From contig NTHE01000007.1 of the NCBI GenBank assembly GCA_002551355.1, positions 100,375-164,374 of the forward strand: 64,000 bases of DNA. Direction: 5' to 3'. The stretch is from Streptomyces sp. man185. Lineage in GTDB: Bacteria; Actinomycetota; Actinomycetes; Streptomycetales; Streptomycetaceae. The notes beneath the pieces are model-generated. The model did not search any database. It saw nothing but the letters and a program-made list of their open reading frames with translations, and was not told the origin of the DNA. The first letter of the stretch is position 1. The number at the start of each line of letters is the position of its first letter. Shown in pieces: positions 27,711 to 35,752 of the stretch. Position numbers and translations under genes: made by a program.

Positions 27711-28427
27711 GTGGATTCCGTTCCACCCGAGGCACCGAGCGACTCGGAGCTGCTCGCCCAGCATGTGGCGGGCGACCCCGACGCCTTCGGTGAACTCGTA
27801 CGCCGCCACCGCGACCGGCTCTGGGCCGTGGCGCTGCGCACCCTGGGGGACCGGGAGGAAGCGGCCGACGCCGTGCAGGACGCCCTGATCTCCGCCTTCC
27901 GCGCCGCCCACACCTTCCGCGGCCAGTCCGCCGTCACCACCTGGCTGCACCGGATCACCGTCAACGCCTGCCTCGACCGGGTCCGCAAGGCCGCCTCCCG
28001 CAAGACGTCCCCGGTGGACGACGCCGAACGCCTCGACCAGCTCCTGGAACCCCACGAATCGGCCGAGGCCCCCGCCGTGCGCCAGGACCTCCACCGCCAG
28101 CTCCAGGAAGCCCTGGCCACGTTGCCCGCCGAGCAGCGTGCGGCCCTCGTCCTCGTCGACATGCAGGGCTACCCCGTCGCGGAGGCGGCCAGCATCCTGG
28201 AGGTGCCGACCGGCACCGTGAAGAGCCGGTGCGCCCGGGGCCGGGCGAGACTGGCCCCCCTGGTCCGCCACCTGCGCGCGGGAACAGGGAGACAGACCCC
28301 CGACGGAGACAACGGCACCACCGGAAGGAACCGGACGCCCGGAGCATCCGTCCCACTTGCGTCAGGACCCAGAGACGCAGGAGCAAGCGATCCTGCCGCT
28401 ACGAAGGGAGGAGGTGGGCGCCCGTGA
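27711..28427 (+). CDS. sigM: ECF RNA polymerase sigma factor, SigM-like
   Basis: 238 residues. Sigma region 2 starts DPDAFGELVRRHRDRLWAVA and includes DREEAADAVQDALISAFR; region 4 includes VLVDMQGYPVAEAASILEVP and TGTVKSRCARGRARL. A disordered C-terminal tail of about 50 residues follows. GTG at 27711 has GGGAG upstream. Its stop overlaps the anti-sigma factor start by 4 nt. The symbol follows the position in streptomycete genomes, where SigM sits between the MurJ pseudokinase and trxB; targets are not visible from sequence. Confidence 0.88.
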   Translation: MDSVPPEAPSDSELLAQHVAGDPDAFGELVRRHRDRLWAVALRTLGDREEAADAVQDALISAFRAAHTFRGQSAVTTWLHRITVNACLDRVRKAASRKTSPVDDAERLDQLLEPHESAEAPAVRQDLHRQLQEALATLPAEQRAALVLVDMQGYPVAEAASILEVPTGTVKSRCARGRARLAPLVRHLRAGTGRQTPDGDNGTTGRNRTPGASVPLASGPRDAGASDPAATKGGGGRP

Positions 28428-29404
28428 CATCCACGGACGACACGGCTCAGCACCCGGAGGTCTCCGAGATCTCCGATCTCACCGAGGGGCTGCTCTCCCC
28501 TTCCCGGACGGCGGAACTCCGACAGCACCTCGCGGAGTGCGACCTCTGCGCGGAGATCCAGGACTCCCTGGAGGAGATCCGCGGGCTGCTCGGGACGATG
28601 CCCGCCCCCGAGCCGATGCCCGAGGACGTCGCCGCCCGCATCGACGCGGCTCTCGCGGCCGAGGCCGGCCCCACAGCTCCCACCCAGGACGAGCCGGTCG
28701 TTGTTTCACGTGAAACAACGACCGACGAGGGCGCGACGACCAGCAGGACGGCGAGCGGTGCCTCCTCCTCTTCCGTGAGCGGCAGCGCCACTGCCCCGGA
28801 CCGCCCCGCGGGCCGGTCCTCGGCTGCCACCGGACCGGGCCGCCGTCCCGCCCGCCGCCGTAAGCGCGCCGTAGTCCTCGGCACCGCGTTCGGCGCCGCG
28901 GTCATCGGGGTGAGCGTCTTCTTCCTGCAGGCGGTCGCCCCGTCCGGCGATGCGGCCAAGTCGGCGGCCGACAGCGGAGTCAGTGCTGCGGACAGCGGCG
29001 CGCCCGCCTACGCCGACGGCACGCTCGAAACCCAGGTGCGCCACCTCCTCGGCGACGGCGACGAAACAGGACCGGAGAGCCCCGGCGTCAAGAAGGTGCC
29101 GCCGGAGGCGGACACCAAGTCGACGAGCGAAGCCCTCACCCCCGACGCCGAGTCGTCCAGGAGCCCCTTGAAGGCCCCTGTCGTCGACGTGCCCCCCTGT
29201 GTGCAGCAGGCCACCGGCCGCACCACGCCGGCCCTCGCCCTCGACGAGGGCACGTACCGCGGAAAGGACGCCTATCTCGTCGTCCTTCCGCACGCGACCG
29301 ACTCCACACGCGTACAGGCCTACCTCGTGGCCTCCGCCTGCGTGGACACCGCTCCCGAGGCCCCCGGCCAACTGCTGCTCACGCGCGCCTACAACCGCCC
29401 CTGA
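28424..29404 (+). CDS. zinc-associated anti-sigma factor with membrane helix
   Basis: 326 residues. The cytoplasmic N-terminus has the HxxxCxxC zinc anti-sigma motif: His35, Cys39, Cys42 (HLAECDLC). A linker leads to one membrane helix around 147-170 and an extracellular domain with a PPCVQQATG cysteine. It probably holds the neighbouring ECF sigma factor and releases it on an envelope or redox signal (inference). GTG at 28424 overlaps the sigma stop by 4 nt and follows GGAGGAGG. Codons 94-98 contain a perfect parS site (28703-28716), read as VSRET. Confidence 0.88.
   Translation: MTSTDDTAQHPEVSEISDLTEGLLSPSRTAELRQHLAECDLCAEIQDSLEEIRGLLGTMPAPEPMPEDVAARIDAALAAEAGPTAPTQDEPVVVSRETTTDEGATTSRTASGASSSSVSGSATAPDRPAGRSSAATGPGRRPARRRKRAVVLGTAFGAAVIGVSVFFLQAVAPSGDAAKSAADSGVSAADSGAPAYADGTLETQVRHLLGDGDETGPESPGVKKVPPEADTKSTSEALTPDAESSRSPLKAPVVDVPPCVQQATGRTTPALALDEGTYRGKDAYLVVLPHATDSTRVQAYLVASACVDTAPEAPGQLLLTRAYNRP
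28703..28716. other. parS site inside the anti-sigma factor gene
   Basis: Perfect GTTTCACGTGAAAC, in frame with the codons for Val-Ser-Arg-Glu-Thr in the linker before the membrane helix. Confidence 0.93.
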
Positions 29405-29433
29405 AGGCCGTCCGGGACCGCCGCGGCATGTTC

Positions 29434-29460
29434 GGGAATGCATCAGCCGTAGGATCCGTT
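29434..29460 (+). promoter_or_regulatory. SigR-type promoter of trxB
   Basis: GGGAAT at 29434-29439, then an 18-bp spacer and GTT at 29458-29460. This matches the SigR consensus GGGAAT-N18-GTT, and the trxBA operon is a known SigR target in S. coelicolor, induced by thiol oxidation. It lies 71 bp before the trxB start. Confidence 0.85.
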
Positions 29461-29530
29461 GGGTGGGGTGAGAGTCGTTGACCGACCCCCGTAGGCAGTT
29501 AGGCAGTCTGCAGAAACGAGGAAGAAACCC

Positions 29531-30502
29531 GTGAGCGACGTCCGTAATGTGATCATCATCGGCTCCGGACCGGCCGGGTACACCGCCGCTCTGTACACCG
29601 CCCGTGCGTCGCTGAACCCGTTGGTCTTCGAGGGCGCCGTCACGGCCGGCGGTGCGCTGATGAACACCACCGACGTGGAGAACTTCCCCGGCTTCCAGGA
29701 CGGCATCATGGGCCCCGAGCTCATGGACAACATGCGGGCCCAGGCCGAGCGCTTCGGCGCCGAGCTGATCCCCGACGACGTCGTCGCGGTCGATCTCACC
29801 GGTGACATCAAGACCGTCACCGACACCGCGGGCACCGTCCACCGCGCCAAGGCAGTCATCGTCACCACCGGTTCCCAGCACCGCAAGCTCGGACTGCCCA
29901 ACGAGGACGCTCTCTCCGGACGCGGTGTCTCCTGGTGCGCCACCTGCGACGGCTTCTTCTTCAAGGACCACGACATCGCCGTGATCGGCGGCGGCGACAC
30001 CGCAATGGAGGAGGCGACCTTCCTCTCCCGCTTCGCCAAGTCCGTCACGATCGTCCACCGCCGTGACACTCTGCGCGCCTCCAAGGCCATGCAGGACCGG
30101 GCCTTCGCCGACCCGAAGATCAAGTTCGCCTGGGACAGCGAGGTCGCCGAGGTCAAGGGCGACCAGAAGCTCTCCGGTCTGACCCTGCGCAGCACCAAGA
30201 CCGGCGAGACGTCCGAGCTTCCCGTGACCGGGCTCTTCATCGCCGTCGGCCACGACCCGCGCACCGAGCTCTTCAAGGGCCAGCTGGAGCTCGACGACGA
30301 GGGTTACCTGAAGGTCGAGGCGCCCTCCACGCGCACCAACCTGCCCGGTGTCTTCGGCGCCGGAGATGTGGTCGACCACACCTACCGTCAGGCCATCACG
30401 GCAGCGGGCACCGGATGCTCCGCCGCCCTGGACGCCGAGCGCTTCCTCGCGGCCCTGGCTGACGCCGAGCCCGCCGAGCCGGAGAAGACCCCGGCCGTCT
30501 GA
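29531..30502 (+). CDS. trxB: thioredoxin reductase
   Basis: 323 residues. NADPH-dependent flavoenzyme reducing thioredoxin. FAD site GSGPAGY (11-17), redox disulfide CATC at Cys136 and Cys139, NADPH site [10 protein letters not shown], and the C-terminal FAD motif [14 protein letters not shown] start 29531 with GAGGAAG upstream. The first gene of trxB-trxA, under a SigR-type promoter at 29434. Confidence 0.97.
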   Translation: MSDVRNVIIIGSGPAGYTAALYTARASLNPLVFEGAVTAGGALMNTTDVENFPGFQDGIMGPELMDNMRAQAERFGAELIPDDVVAVDLTGDIKTVTDTAGTVHRAKAVIVTTGSQHRKLGLPNEDALSGRGVSWCATCDGFFFKDHDIAVIGGGDTAMEEATFLSRFAKSVTIVHRRDTLRASKAMQDRAFADPKIKFAWDSEVAEVKGDQKLSGLTLRSTKTGETSELPVTGLFIAVGHDPRTELFKGQLELDDEGYLKVEAPSTRTNLPGVFGAGDVVDHTYRQAITAAGTGCSAALDAERFLAALADAEPAEPEKTPAV

Positions 30503-30548
30503 ACGTACGCACCGCACACCACCACCCCGAGAGACTAAGGAGGCCGCC

Positions 30549-30881
30549 GTGGCCGGCGACCTGAAGCACGTTACGGATGACACCTTCGACGAGGTCGTCC
30601 TCAAGAGCAACAAGCCTGTTCTGGTGGACTTCTGGGCTGCCTGGTGCGGCCCGTGCCGTCAGATCGCCCCCTCGCTGGAGGCGATCGCGGCTGAGCACGG
30701 CGACCAGATCGAGATCGTCAAGCTCAACATCGACGAGAACCCGGCCACCGCCGCCAAGTACGGCGTGATGTCCATCCCCACCCTGAACGTCTACCAGGGC
30801 GGCGAGGTCGCCAAGACCATCGTCGGCGCCAAGCCTAAGGCCGCGATCCTCCGCGACCTCGAAGGCTTCATCAGCGCCTGA
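30549..30881 (+). CDS. trxA: thioredoxin
   Basis: 110 residues, standard thioredoxin fold with active site WCGPC (Cys33, Cys36) and cis-proline SIPT. GTG at 30549 has AAGGAGG 6 nt upstream. 46 nt after trxB and expected on the same transcript; followed by a hairpin that shares bases with a parS site. Confidence 0.97.
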   Translation: MAGDLKHVTDDTFDEVVLKSNKPVLVDFWAAWCGPCRQIAPSLEAIAAEHGDQIEIVKLNIDENPATAAKYGVMSIPTLNVYQGGEVAKTIVGAKPKAAILRDLEGFISA

Positions 30882-30906
30882 CCTCGCGGCAGCGCCCCGG
30901 CACGAT

Positions 30907-30920
30907 GTTTCACGTGAAAC
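30907..30920. other. parS site
   Basis: Perfect GTTTCACGTGAAAC 25 nt after the trxA stop. Its right half TGAAAC forms the outer part of the terminator stem that follows. Confidence 0.95.
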
Positions 30921-30955
30921 GGGCCCACCCCCTCCAGGGGGTGGGCCCGTTTCAC
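30914..30955. terminator. trxA terminator between convergent genes, fused to parS
   Basis: Core stem GGGCCCACCCCC (30921-30932) with GGGGGTGGGCCC (30937-30948), loop TCCA. The pairing continues outward for 7 bp, using bases 30914-30920 of parS with 30949-30955 (GTTTCAC), making a 19-bp stem. It serves trxA from the left and the acetyltransferase at 30982 from the right. Confidence 0.85.
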
Positions 30956-30981
30956 ATGGCAGCCGCAAACGGTGCCCGGCC

Positions 30982-31599
30982 TCACAACGGCCGCAACACC
31001 GGTTCCTTCTGGACCGCCCCCAGAAGCCGGTCGAGCGCCAACTCCACGTCTTCCTTCCAGGAGAGCGTCGTCCGCAGCTCCAGCCTCAGCCGTGGGTATA
31101 CGGGATGCGGCCGCACGGTCTTGAAGCCGACGGCCAGCAGATGATCCGCGGGGAGTACGCATGTGGCTTGCTCGGACCTCGCGTCACCGAACGCCTCGAT
31201 CGCCCTGAAGCCCCGGCGCAGCACATCCTTGGCCACCGTCTGCACCATGACACGGCCAAGACCCTGGCCCTGGTACTCGGGGAGGATCAGACCGGTGATG
31301 AGCTGGACGGCGTCGGGGGAGACCGGGCTGGTCGGAAAGGCCGTCGAGCGGGGGACGTAAGCAGGCGGGGCATAGAGCACGAAGCCGACCGGCACGTCGT
31401 CCACGTAGACCACCCGGCCGCAGGAGCCCCACTCCAGGAGGACCGCGGAGATCCAGGCTTCCTTCTCCTGCTCCGGCTTGCCCGCCTCTACTGCGGCTTC
31501 CCCACTGACCGGGTCAAGCTCCCAGAAGACGCACGAGCGGCAACGCTCGGGGAGATCCGGAAGGTTGTCCAGGGTGAGTGGTACGAGCCGACGCCCCAT
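30982..31599 (-). CDS. GNAT-family N-acetyltransferase
   Basis: 205 residues. The acetyl-CoA loop is LILPEYQGQGLGRVMV (Q/RxxGxG/A type) followed by FRAIEAFGDA; an N-terminal RCRSCVFWE contains a CxxC that is unusual for the fold. Substrate unknown. ATG at 31599 has GGAAGTGAGGA upstream. It converges on trxA. A small overlapping frame precedes it at 31488-31745. Confidence 0.85.
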   Translation of the reverse strand: MGRRLVPLTLDNLPDLPERCRSCVFWELDPVSGEAAVEAGKPEQEKEAWISAVLLEWGSCGRVVYVDDVPVGFVLYAPPAYVPRSTAFPTSPVSPDAVQLITGLILPEYQGQGLGRVMVQTVAKDVLRRGFRAIEAFGDARSEQATCVLPADHLLAVGFKTVRPHPVYPRLRLELRTTLSWKEDVELALDRLLGAVQKEPVLRPL

Positions 31600-31745
31600 G
31601 ACGGCGATTCCTCACTTCCTTCGCCCGCCGCACCACGTGCGGCCGCCAGCGCGTTCCGTTCCCGGAACAGACTGCCGACGAATCCCCCGACGGCGCCCAG
31701 GCCGAGCCCGACCGTGACGAGCCGACTGCGGCTCACTCTTCGCAA
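31488..31745 (-). CDS. possible small membrane protein overlapping the GNAT gene
   Basis: 85 residues from TTG at 31745, preceded by GGAGGGCGGAGG; an in-frame GTG is at 31736. One hydrophobic glycine-rich stretch (LVTVGLGLGAVGGFVGSLF) is typical of small membrane proteins, and the upstream half has high third-position GC. The 3' half overlaps the acetyltransferase start by 112 nt in another frame. It may be real and translationally coupled to that gene, or just the leader of a long transcript. Confidence 0.3.
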   Translation of the reverse strand: MRRVSRSRLVTVGLGLGAVGGFVGSLFRERNALAAARGAAGEGSEESPSWGVGSYHSPWTTFRISPSVAARASSGSLTRSVGKPQ

Positions 31746-31840
31746 GGCCTCCGCCCTCCTCTGAGGTCGTTCACCATGGATGCGCCGTCCCAGAACGCAT
31801 CGTATCCACCCAGAGGTGATGCGGATACCGCGAGAGGGCA

Positions 31841-31886
31841 AAGGGCGGGCCGTGTTCCGGTATGCACCGGCGCACGGCCCGCCCTT
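31841..31886 (-). terminator. parAB operon terminator
   Basis: 14-bp stem, 31841-31854 paired with 31873-31886, around an 18-nt loop, 17 nt downstream of the parB stop. Confidence 0.8.
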
Positions 31887-31902
31887 CCGTGAACCCCGCG
31901 GC

Positions 31903-32997
31903 TCAGCCCTCGTCGTCCTCCTCGGACGTCTCGGTCAGCCGGCGCTCCAGCACCCGGCCCTCGCCCGGAGCGAGACTGCCGAGAATCCGGTCCAGGTCCT
32001 CCATCGACGCGAACTCGACGACGATCTTGCCCTTCTTCTGCCCCAGGTCGACCTTCACCCGGGTCTCGAAGCGGTCGGACAGCCGGGTCGCCAGATCGGT
32101 CAGAGCGGGGGACAGCCGACCACCGGCACGCGGGCCCTTGGGCTTCACAGAGCCAGTGGGGTGCGAACCCATGAGCCTCACGATCTCCTCGATCGTGCGC
32201 ACCGAAAGCCCCTCAGCCACGACGCGGTGGGCCAGCAGGTCCTGCTCCTCGGAGTCGTCCACGGACAGCAGGGCACGAGCATGGCCGGCCGAGAGCACGC
32301 CTGCCGCGACCCGGCGCTGCACCGACGGCGAAAGCCGCAGGAGCCTCAGTGTGTTCGTCACCTGCGGACGGGAGCGGCCGATCCGATCGGCCAGCTGGTC
32401 TTGGGTGCACTTGAAGTCCTTGAGCAGTTGGTCGTACGCGGCTGCCTCTTCCAGCGGGTTCAGCTGAGCCCGGTGGAGGTTCTCCAGCAGCGCGTCCAGC
32501 AGCAGCTTCTCGTCGTCCGTGGCGCGGACGATGGTGGGAATCCGCTCCAGGCCCGCTTCGCGGCAGGCCCTCCAACGACGCTCACCCATGATGAGCTCGT
32601 AGCTGTCCGGGCCCACCTTGCGGACGACTACCGGCTGGAGAAGACCGACCTCCTTGATGGAGACGACCAGCTCGGACAGCGCGTCCTCGTCGAAGACCTC
32701 ACGGGGCTGGCGGGGGTTCGGGGTGATCATCCCGATCGGCAGCTCGGCGAAGTAGGCACCGGACGTCCCGGCATCCTGCTCGGACCGGTCCTCCGGGGCC
32801 GACGCCGGCTCCGGCACCACCGGGGCGGGCGGCAGCGCGGTCACCTTCGCCGCGGCCACCCCGCGCTCCGCCGTCAGCACCGGACGCGCGCCGGACGATG
32901 ACGCGCCGCCTCCGGGCGCCGGCACCTGCTTCTCCTGGGGAGCGGCGGGGATCAGCGCACCGAGCCCGCGTCCCAGTCCTCTACGACGCTCACTCAC
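31903..32997 (-). CDS. parB: chromosome partitioning protein ParB
   Basis: 364 residues. Binds parS, spreads, and organises the origin region. The N-terminal MSERRRGLGRGLGALI-type start, the ParB/CTPase boxes NPRQPR and GERRWRACREAG, the DNA-binding helix-turn-helix TQDQLADRIGRSRPQVTNTL and a C-terminal dimerisation domain are all present. GTG at 32997 overlaps the parA stop (GTGA), so translation is coupled. Eight target sites lie in this window. Confidence 0.98.
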   Translation of the reverse strand: MSERRRGLGRGLGALIPAAPQEKQVPAPGGGASSSGARPVLTAERGVAAAKVTALPPAPVVPEPASAPEDRSEQDAGTSGAYFAELPIGMITPNPRQPREVFDEDALSELVVSIKEVGLLQPVVVRKVGPDSYELIMGERRWRACREAGLERIPTIVRATDDEKLLLDALLENLHRAQLNPLEEAAAYDQLLKDFKCTQDQLADRIGRSRPQVTNTLRLLRLSPSVQRRVAAGVLSAGHARALLSVDDSEEQDLLAHRVVAEGLSVRTIEEIVRLMGSHPTGSVKPKGPRAGGRLSPALTDLATRLSDRFETRVKVDLGQKKGKIVVEFASMEDLDRILGSLAPGEGRVLERRLTETSEEDDEG

Positions 32998-34070
32998 TGA
33001 AGGCCCTCCGAAACGTGTCGCTGGCTGTTCTGACTGCTCGTGTGGGCGTGCTGAGCCTCGTAGTGCACCCCGGCGCCCCGCAGGGCGATCTCCCGGGCGG
33101 CTTCGAGATACGAGAGCGAACCGCTGGATCCCGGGTCATAGGTCAGCACGGTCTGCCCGTAGCTCGGCGCCTCCGAGATGCGCACCGACCGCGGGATGCT
33201 CGTCCGCAGCACTTCCTTGCCGAAGTGGGTACGGACCTCCTCGGCGACCTGGGAGGCGAGCCTCGTCCGGCCGTCGTACATCGTCAGCAGGATCGTCGAG
33301 ACATGCAGATCCGGATTCAGATGGCCCCGCACCAGGTCGACGTTGCGCAGGAGCTGTCCCAGGCCTTCCAGCGCGTAGTACTCGCACTGGATGGGGATCA
33401 GCACCTCGGCACCGGCCACCAGCGCGTTCACCGTCAGCAGGCCCAGCGAGGGCGGACAGTCGATGAGGATGTAGTCCAGCGGCTGCTCGTACGCCTGGAT
33501 GGCCCGCTGAAGCCGGCTCTCCCGAGCCACCAGCGAGACCAGCTCGATCTCCGCACCGGCGAGATCGATGGTCGCGGGGGCACAGAAGAGACCCTCGACG
33601 TCCGGTACGGGCTGGACCACCTCCGAGAGGGGGCGGCTGTCCACCAGGACGTCGTAGATCGAGGGGACATCGGCGTGGTGATCAATGCCCAGAGCCGTGG
33701 AGGCGTTGCCCTGCGGGTCGAGATCGACGACCAGAACGCGCGCACCGTGCAGGGCCAGGGAAGCGGCAAGGTTGACCGTCGTGGTCGTCTTACCGACCCC
33801 GCCCTTCTGGTTGGCCACCACCATGACGCGGGTGCGGTCAGGGCGGGGCAGCCCTTCGCCGGCGCGGCCGAGGGCCTCGACCGCCAGCTGAGCGGCACGG
33901 CCGATGGGTGTGTCGTCCATCGGCGGCGGTGTTTCACGTGAAACACCCTCACCCACGGACTCGGTTCGGGGACCGGGGACCGGGTCGGTCATCGGTCCCG
34001 CGATGTTGGCGTCGGACCGCAAGGATTCACTCTCCTCGACTTCAGGCTCGCAATGAACAGAGCCTGCCAT
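32994..34070 (-). CDS. parA: chromosome partitioning ATPase ParA
   Basis: 358 residues from ATG 34070. Deviant Walker A NQKGGVGKTTT, switch VVDLDPQGNAST, and LIDCPPSLGLLT define a Soj/ParA ATPase that drives ParB-parS complexes and hyphal-tip anchoring. Start choice: the open frame extends to an ATG at 34250 (418 residues), but that extension is non-homologous in style and contains two DnaA boxes and a parS site, so the shorter start is preferred. Its ribosome binding site is weak. A perfect parS site lies within the codons at 33931. Confidence 0.93.
   Translation of the reverse strand: MAGSVHCEPEVEESESLRSDANIAGPMTDPVPGPRTESVGEGVSRETPPPMDDTPIGRAAQLAVEALGRAGEGLPRPDRTRVMVVANQKGGVGKTTTTVNLAASLALHGARVLVVDLDPQGNASTALGIDHHADVPSIYDVLVDSRPLSEVVQPVPDVEGLFCAPATIDLAGAEIELVSLVARESRLQRAIQAYEQPLDYILIDCPPSLGLLTVNALVAGAEVLIPIQCEYYALEGLGQLLRNVDLVRGHLNPDLHVSTILLTMYDGRTRLASQVAEEVRTHFGKEVLRTSIPRSVRISEAPSYGQTVLTYDPGSSGSLSYLEAAREIALRGAGVHYEAQHAHTSSQNSQRHVSEGLQ
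33931..33944. other. parS site inside parA
   Basis: Perfect GTTTCACGTGAAAC, coding Val-Ser-Arg-Glu-Thr in the disordered N-terminal part of ParA, in the same codon phase as the one in the anti-sigma gene. Confidence 0.93.
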
Positions 34071-34106
34071 GCTTTCGGGGTCGTGAACCAGCGAGGCCCG
34101 CTGTTC

Positions 34107-34133
34107 TGTGGATGAATCCGTGCGTGTGGACAA
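34107..34133 (-). promoter_or_regulatory. two DnaA boxes upstream of parA
   Basis: TCATCCACA (34107-34115) and a perfect TTGTCCACA (34125-34133), both on the minus strand, 18 bp apart and 37-63 bp upstream of the preferred parA start. The rest of the gap to rsmG (34134-34397) has a parS site and no other clear element. Confidence 0.7.
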
Positions 34134-34216
34134 CTCGGCAACCCGTCCGGGCTTGCGGTCGCGCGGCGTGGCAGCCGCACGACCGCGGCCGATGATTCCC
34201 TGCAGCAGAGAGCGAC

Positions 34217-34230
34217 GTTTCACGTGAAAC
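34217..34230. other. parS site upstream of parA
   Basis: Perfect GTTTCACGTGAAAC in the rsmG-parA gap. The nearest of the eight to oriC, about 6 kb away. Confidence 0.95.
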
Positions 34231-34397
34231 ACGATGCCCCCGCCGAGCAACTACCAGGCCACGACACTCCGCACGGGGTATGTATCGCTACATTCCGGAA
34301 GTACGGCTGCTAAGCAGCCCAAGAAACAACAGACTCCGCATACCGGTCGACCGCTCTGGGCAGCAAACCGCTATGCGGAGCCGTCCTGCACAGCCCC

Positions 34398-35114
34398 TCA
34401 GCGACGCCTGCGCGTGCGGCCCGTCCGAGCGGCCTTGGCCCTCTTTGCGGCGAACCTCACACCGCCCGGGCTCTCACCCACCACGACACGGACCACGGTG
34501 GAGAGCGGATCGACCACGCCTTCGCCGACCTGGAGCACCTCGGTCTCCAGCACACCGAGCTTGCTGAGCGCGGCCCTGGCGCCGTTGAGCTCCTCCTCGG
34601 CGGTGTCGCCCTTGAGCGCGAGCATCTCCCCGTAAGGCTTCAGCAGGGGGACGCCCCAGCCCGCCAGCCGGTCCAGCGGCGCCACCGCACGAGCGGTCAC
34701 CACCTGAACGGGCTGAAGCGTCCCGAGGACCTCCTCGGCCCGGCCACGCACGACCGTCACATGGTCCAGGCCGAGCAGGTCGACGACCTCCTGGAGGAAG
34801 TTCGTCCGCCGAAGCAGCGGCTCCAGCAGGGTGATCTTGAGATCGGGGCGCACCAGAGCCAGCGGGATCCCGGGCAGACCCGCGCCCGAGCCCACATCGC
34901 ACACGGTGACGCCTTCGGGCACGACCTCGGAGAGCACCGCGCAGTTCAGCAGGTGCCGCTCCCACAGCCGAGGAACCTCACGCGGCCCGATCAGGCCTCG
35001 CTTGACCCCGGCATCCGCAAGAAGCTCCGCGTACCGGACAGCCTCCGGAAAGAGCTCTCCGAACACCGCCTGCGCCTCCGCAGGTGCCTGGGGGAGCTCT
35101 GCTGCCTCCGTCAC
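34398..35114 (-). CDS. rsmG: 16S rRNA (guanine-N7) methyltransferase RsmG (GidB)
   Basis: 238 residues. SAM-dependent methylation of 16S G527. SAM motif [18 protein letters not shown], then [11 protein letters not shown] and the VTARAVAPL motif. The C-terminus is a basic RTGRTRRRR. Loss of rsmG gives low-level streptomycin resistance and altered antibiotic production in Streptomyces. GTG at 35114 with GGAAGGACGG upstream is preferred to the ATG at 35138. Part of the leftward rpmH-parB block. Confidence 0.95.
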   Translation of the reverse strand: MTEAAELPQAPAEAQAVFGELFPEAVRYAELLADAGVKRGLIGPREVPRLWERHLLNCAVLSEVVPEGVTVCDVGSGAGLPGIPLALVRPDLKITLLEPLLRRTNFLQEVVDLLGLDHVTVVRGRAEEVLGTLQPVQVVTARAVAPLDRLAGWGVPLLKPYGEMLALKGDTAEEELNGARAALSKLGVLETEVLQVGEGVVDPLSTVVRVVVGESPGGVRFAAKRAKAARTGRTRRRR

Positions 35115-35177
35115 GGGGACCGTCCTTCCATACCGCACTAGCGCACTGTGGGTGGCTGACTATCAGGCTGACAAAGA

Positions 35178-35207
35178 TCGGCCCCGCCTGCGAACAGACG
35201 GGGCCGA
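35178..35207 (-). terminator. hairpin between jag and rsmG
   Basis: 9-bp stem TCGGCCCCG (35178-35186) with CGGGGCCGA (35199-35207), 12-nt loop, just after the jag stop. It may partly terminate, so rsmG could have its own promoter. Confidence 0.6.
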
Positions 35208-35223
35208 CAGTACAAGGATCCGG

Positions 35224-35739
35224 TCAGGCCGGGAGAACGACGACGAAGCGCTGCGGCTCCTCGCCCTCCGACTCGCTCCGGAGTCCGGCCGCGGCGATCG
35301 CGTCGTGCACGACCTTGCGCTCGAACGGCGTCATCGGGTCCAGCTTCACCGGCTGACCCGAGCTCTTGACCTCGTTCGCGGCCTTGGCACCCAGCTCCGC
35401 GAGGACCTCGCGCTTCTTGGCCCGGAAGCCGCCGATGTCGAGCATCAGACGGCTGCGGTCGCCGGTCTCCCGGTGGACGGCCAGCCGCGTCAGCTCCTGG
35501 AGCGCCTCCAGGACCTCACCGTCGCGGCCCACGAGCTTCGACAGGTCGCGCGCCGATTCGCTGATGATCGACACCGCGGCCCGGTCCGCCTCGACGTCCA
35601 TGTCGATGTCGCCGTCGAGGTCGGCGATGTCGAGCAGTCCCTCGAGGTAGTCGGCCGCGATCTCGCCCTCCTGCTCCAGGCGGGTCAGGGTGTCGCTGCC
35701 GGCCTCAGCGGCGGCCGTGGAGGTGGTGCCTTCCGTCAC
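35224..35739 (-). CDS. jag: Jag/KhpB-type RNA-binding protein (KH and R3H)
   Basis: 171 residues. KH-like domain (about 65-115: SELVGRDG-type KLVGRDGEVLEALQELT) and a C-terminal R3H domain with DPMTPFERKVVHDAIA. It binds RNA and lies beside yidC, as in most Gram-positive bacteria. GTG at 35739 follows AAGGAG. An acidic N-terminal region of about 60 residues lacks the canonical Jag-N domain. Confidence 0.93.
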   Translation of the reverse strand: MTEGTTSTAAAEAGSDTLTRLEQEGEIAADYLEGLLDIADLDGDIDMDVEADRAAVSIISESARDLSKLVGRDGEVLEALQELTRLAVHRETGDRSRLMLDIGGFRAKKREVLAELGAKAANEVKSSGQPVKLDPMTPFERKVVHDAIAAAGLRSESEGEEPQRFVVVLPA

Positions 35740-35752
35740 GGATGGACTCCTT

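Noticed and set aside
30948..30960. A ninth parS-like sequence GTTTCACATG near 30949
   Set aside because: Only the left half matches; the right half is GGCAGC. It is better explained as the 3' arm of the trxA terminator.
32994..34250. Long ParA form starting at ATG 34250
   Set aside because: The extra 60 residues look like translated DNA sites (parS and DnaA boxes) and have no family match; the ATG at 34070 gives the usual ParA size.
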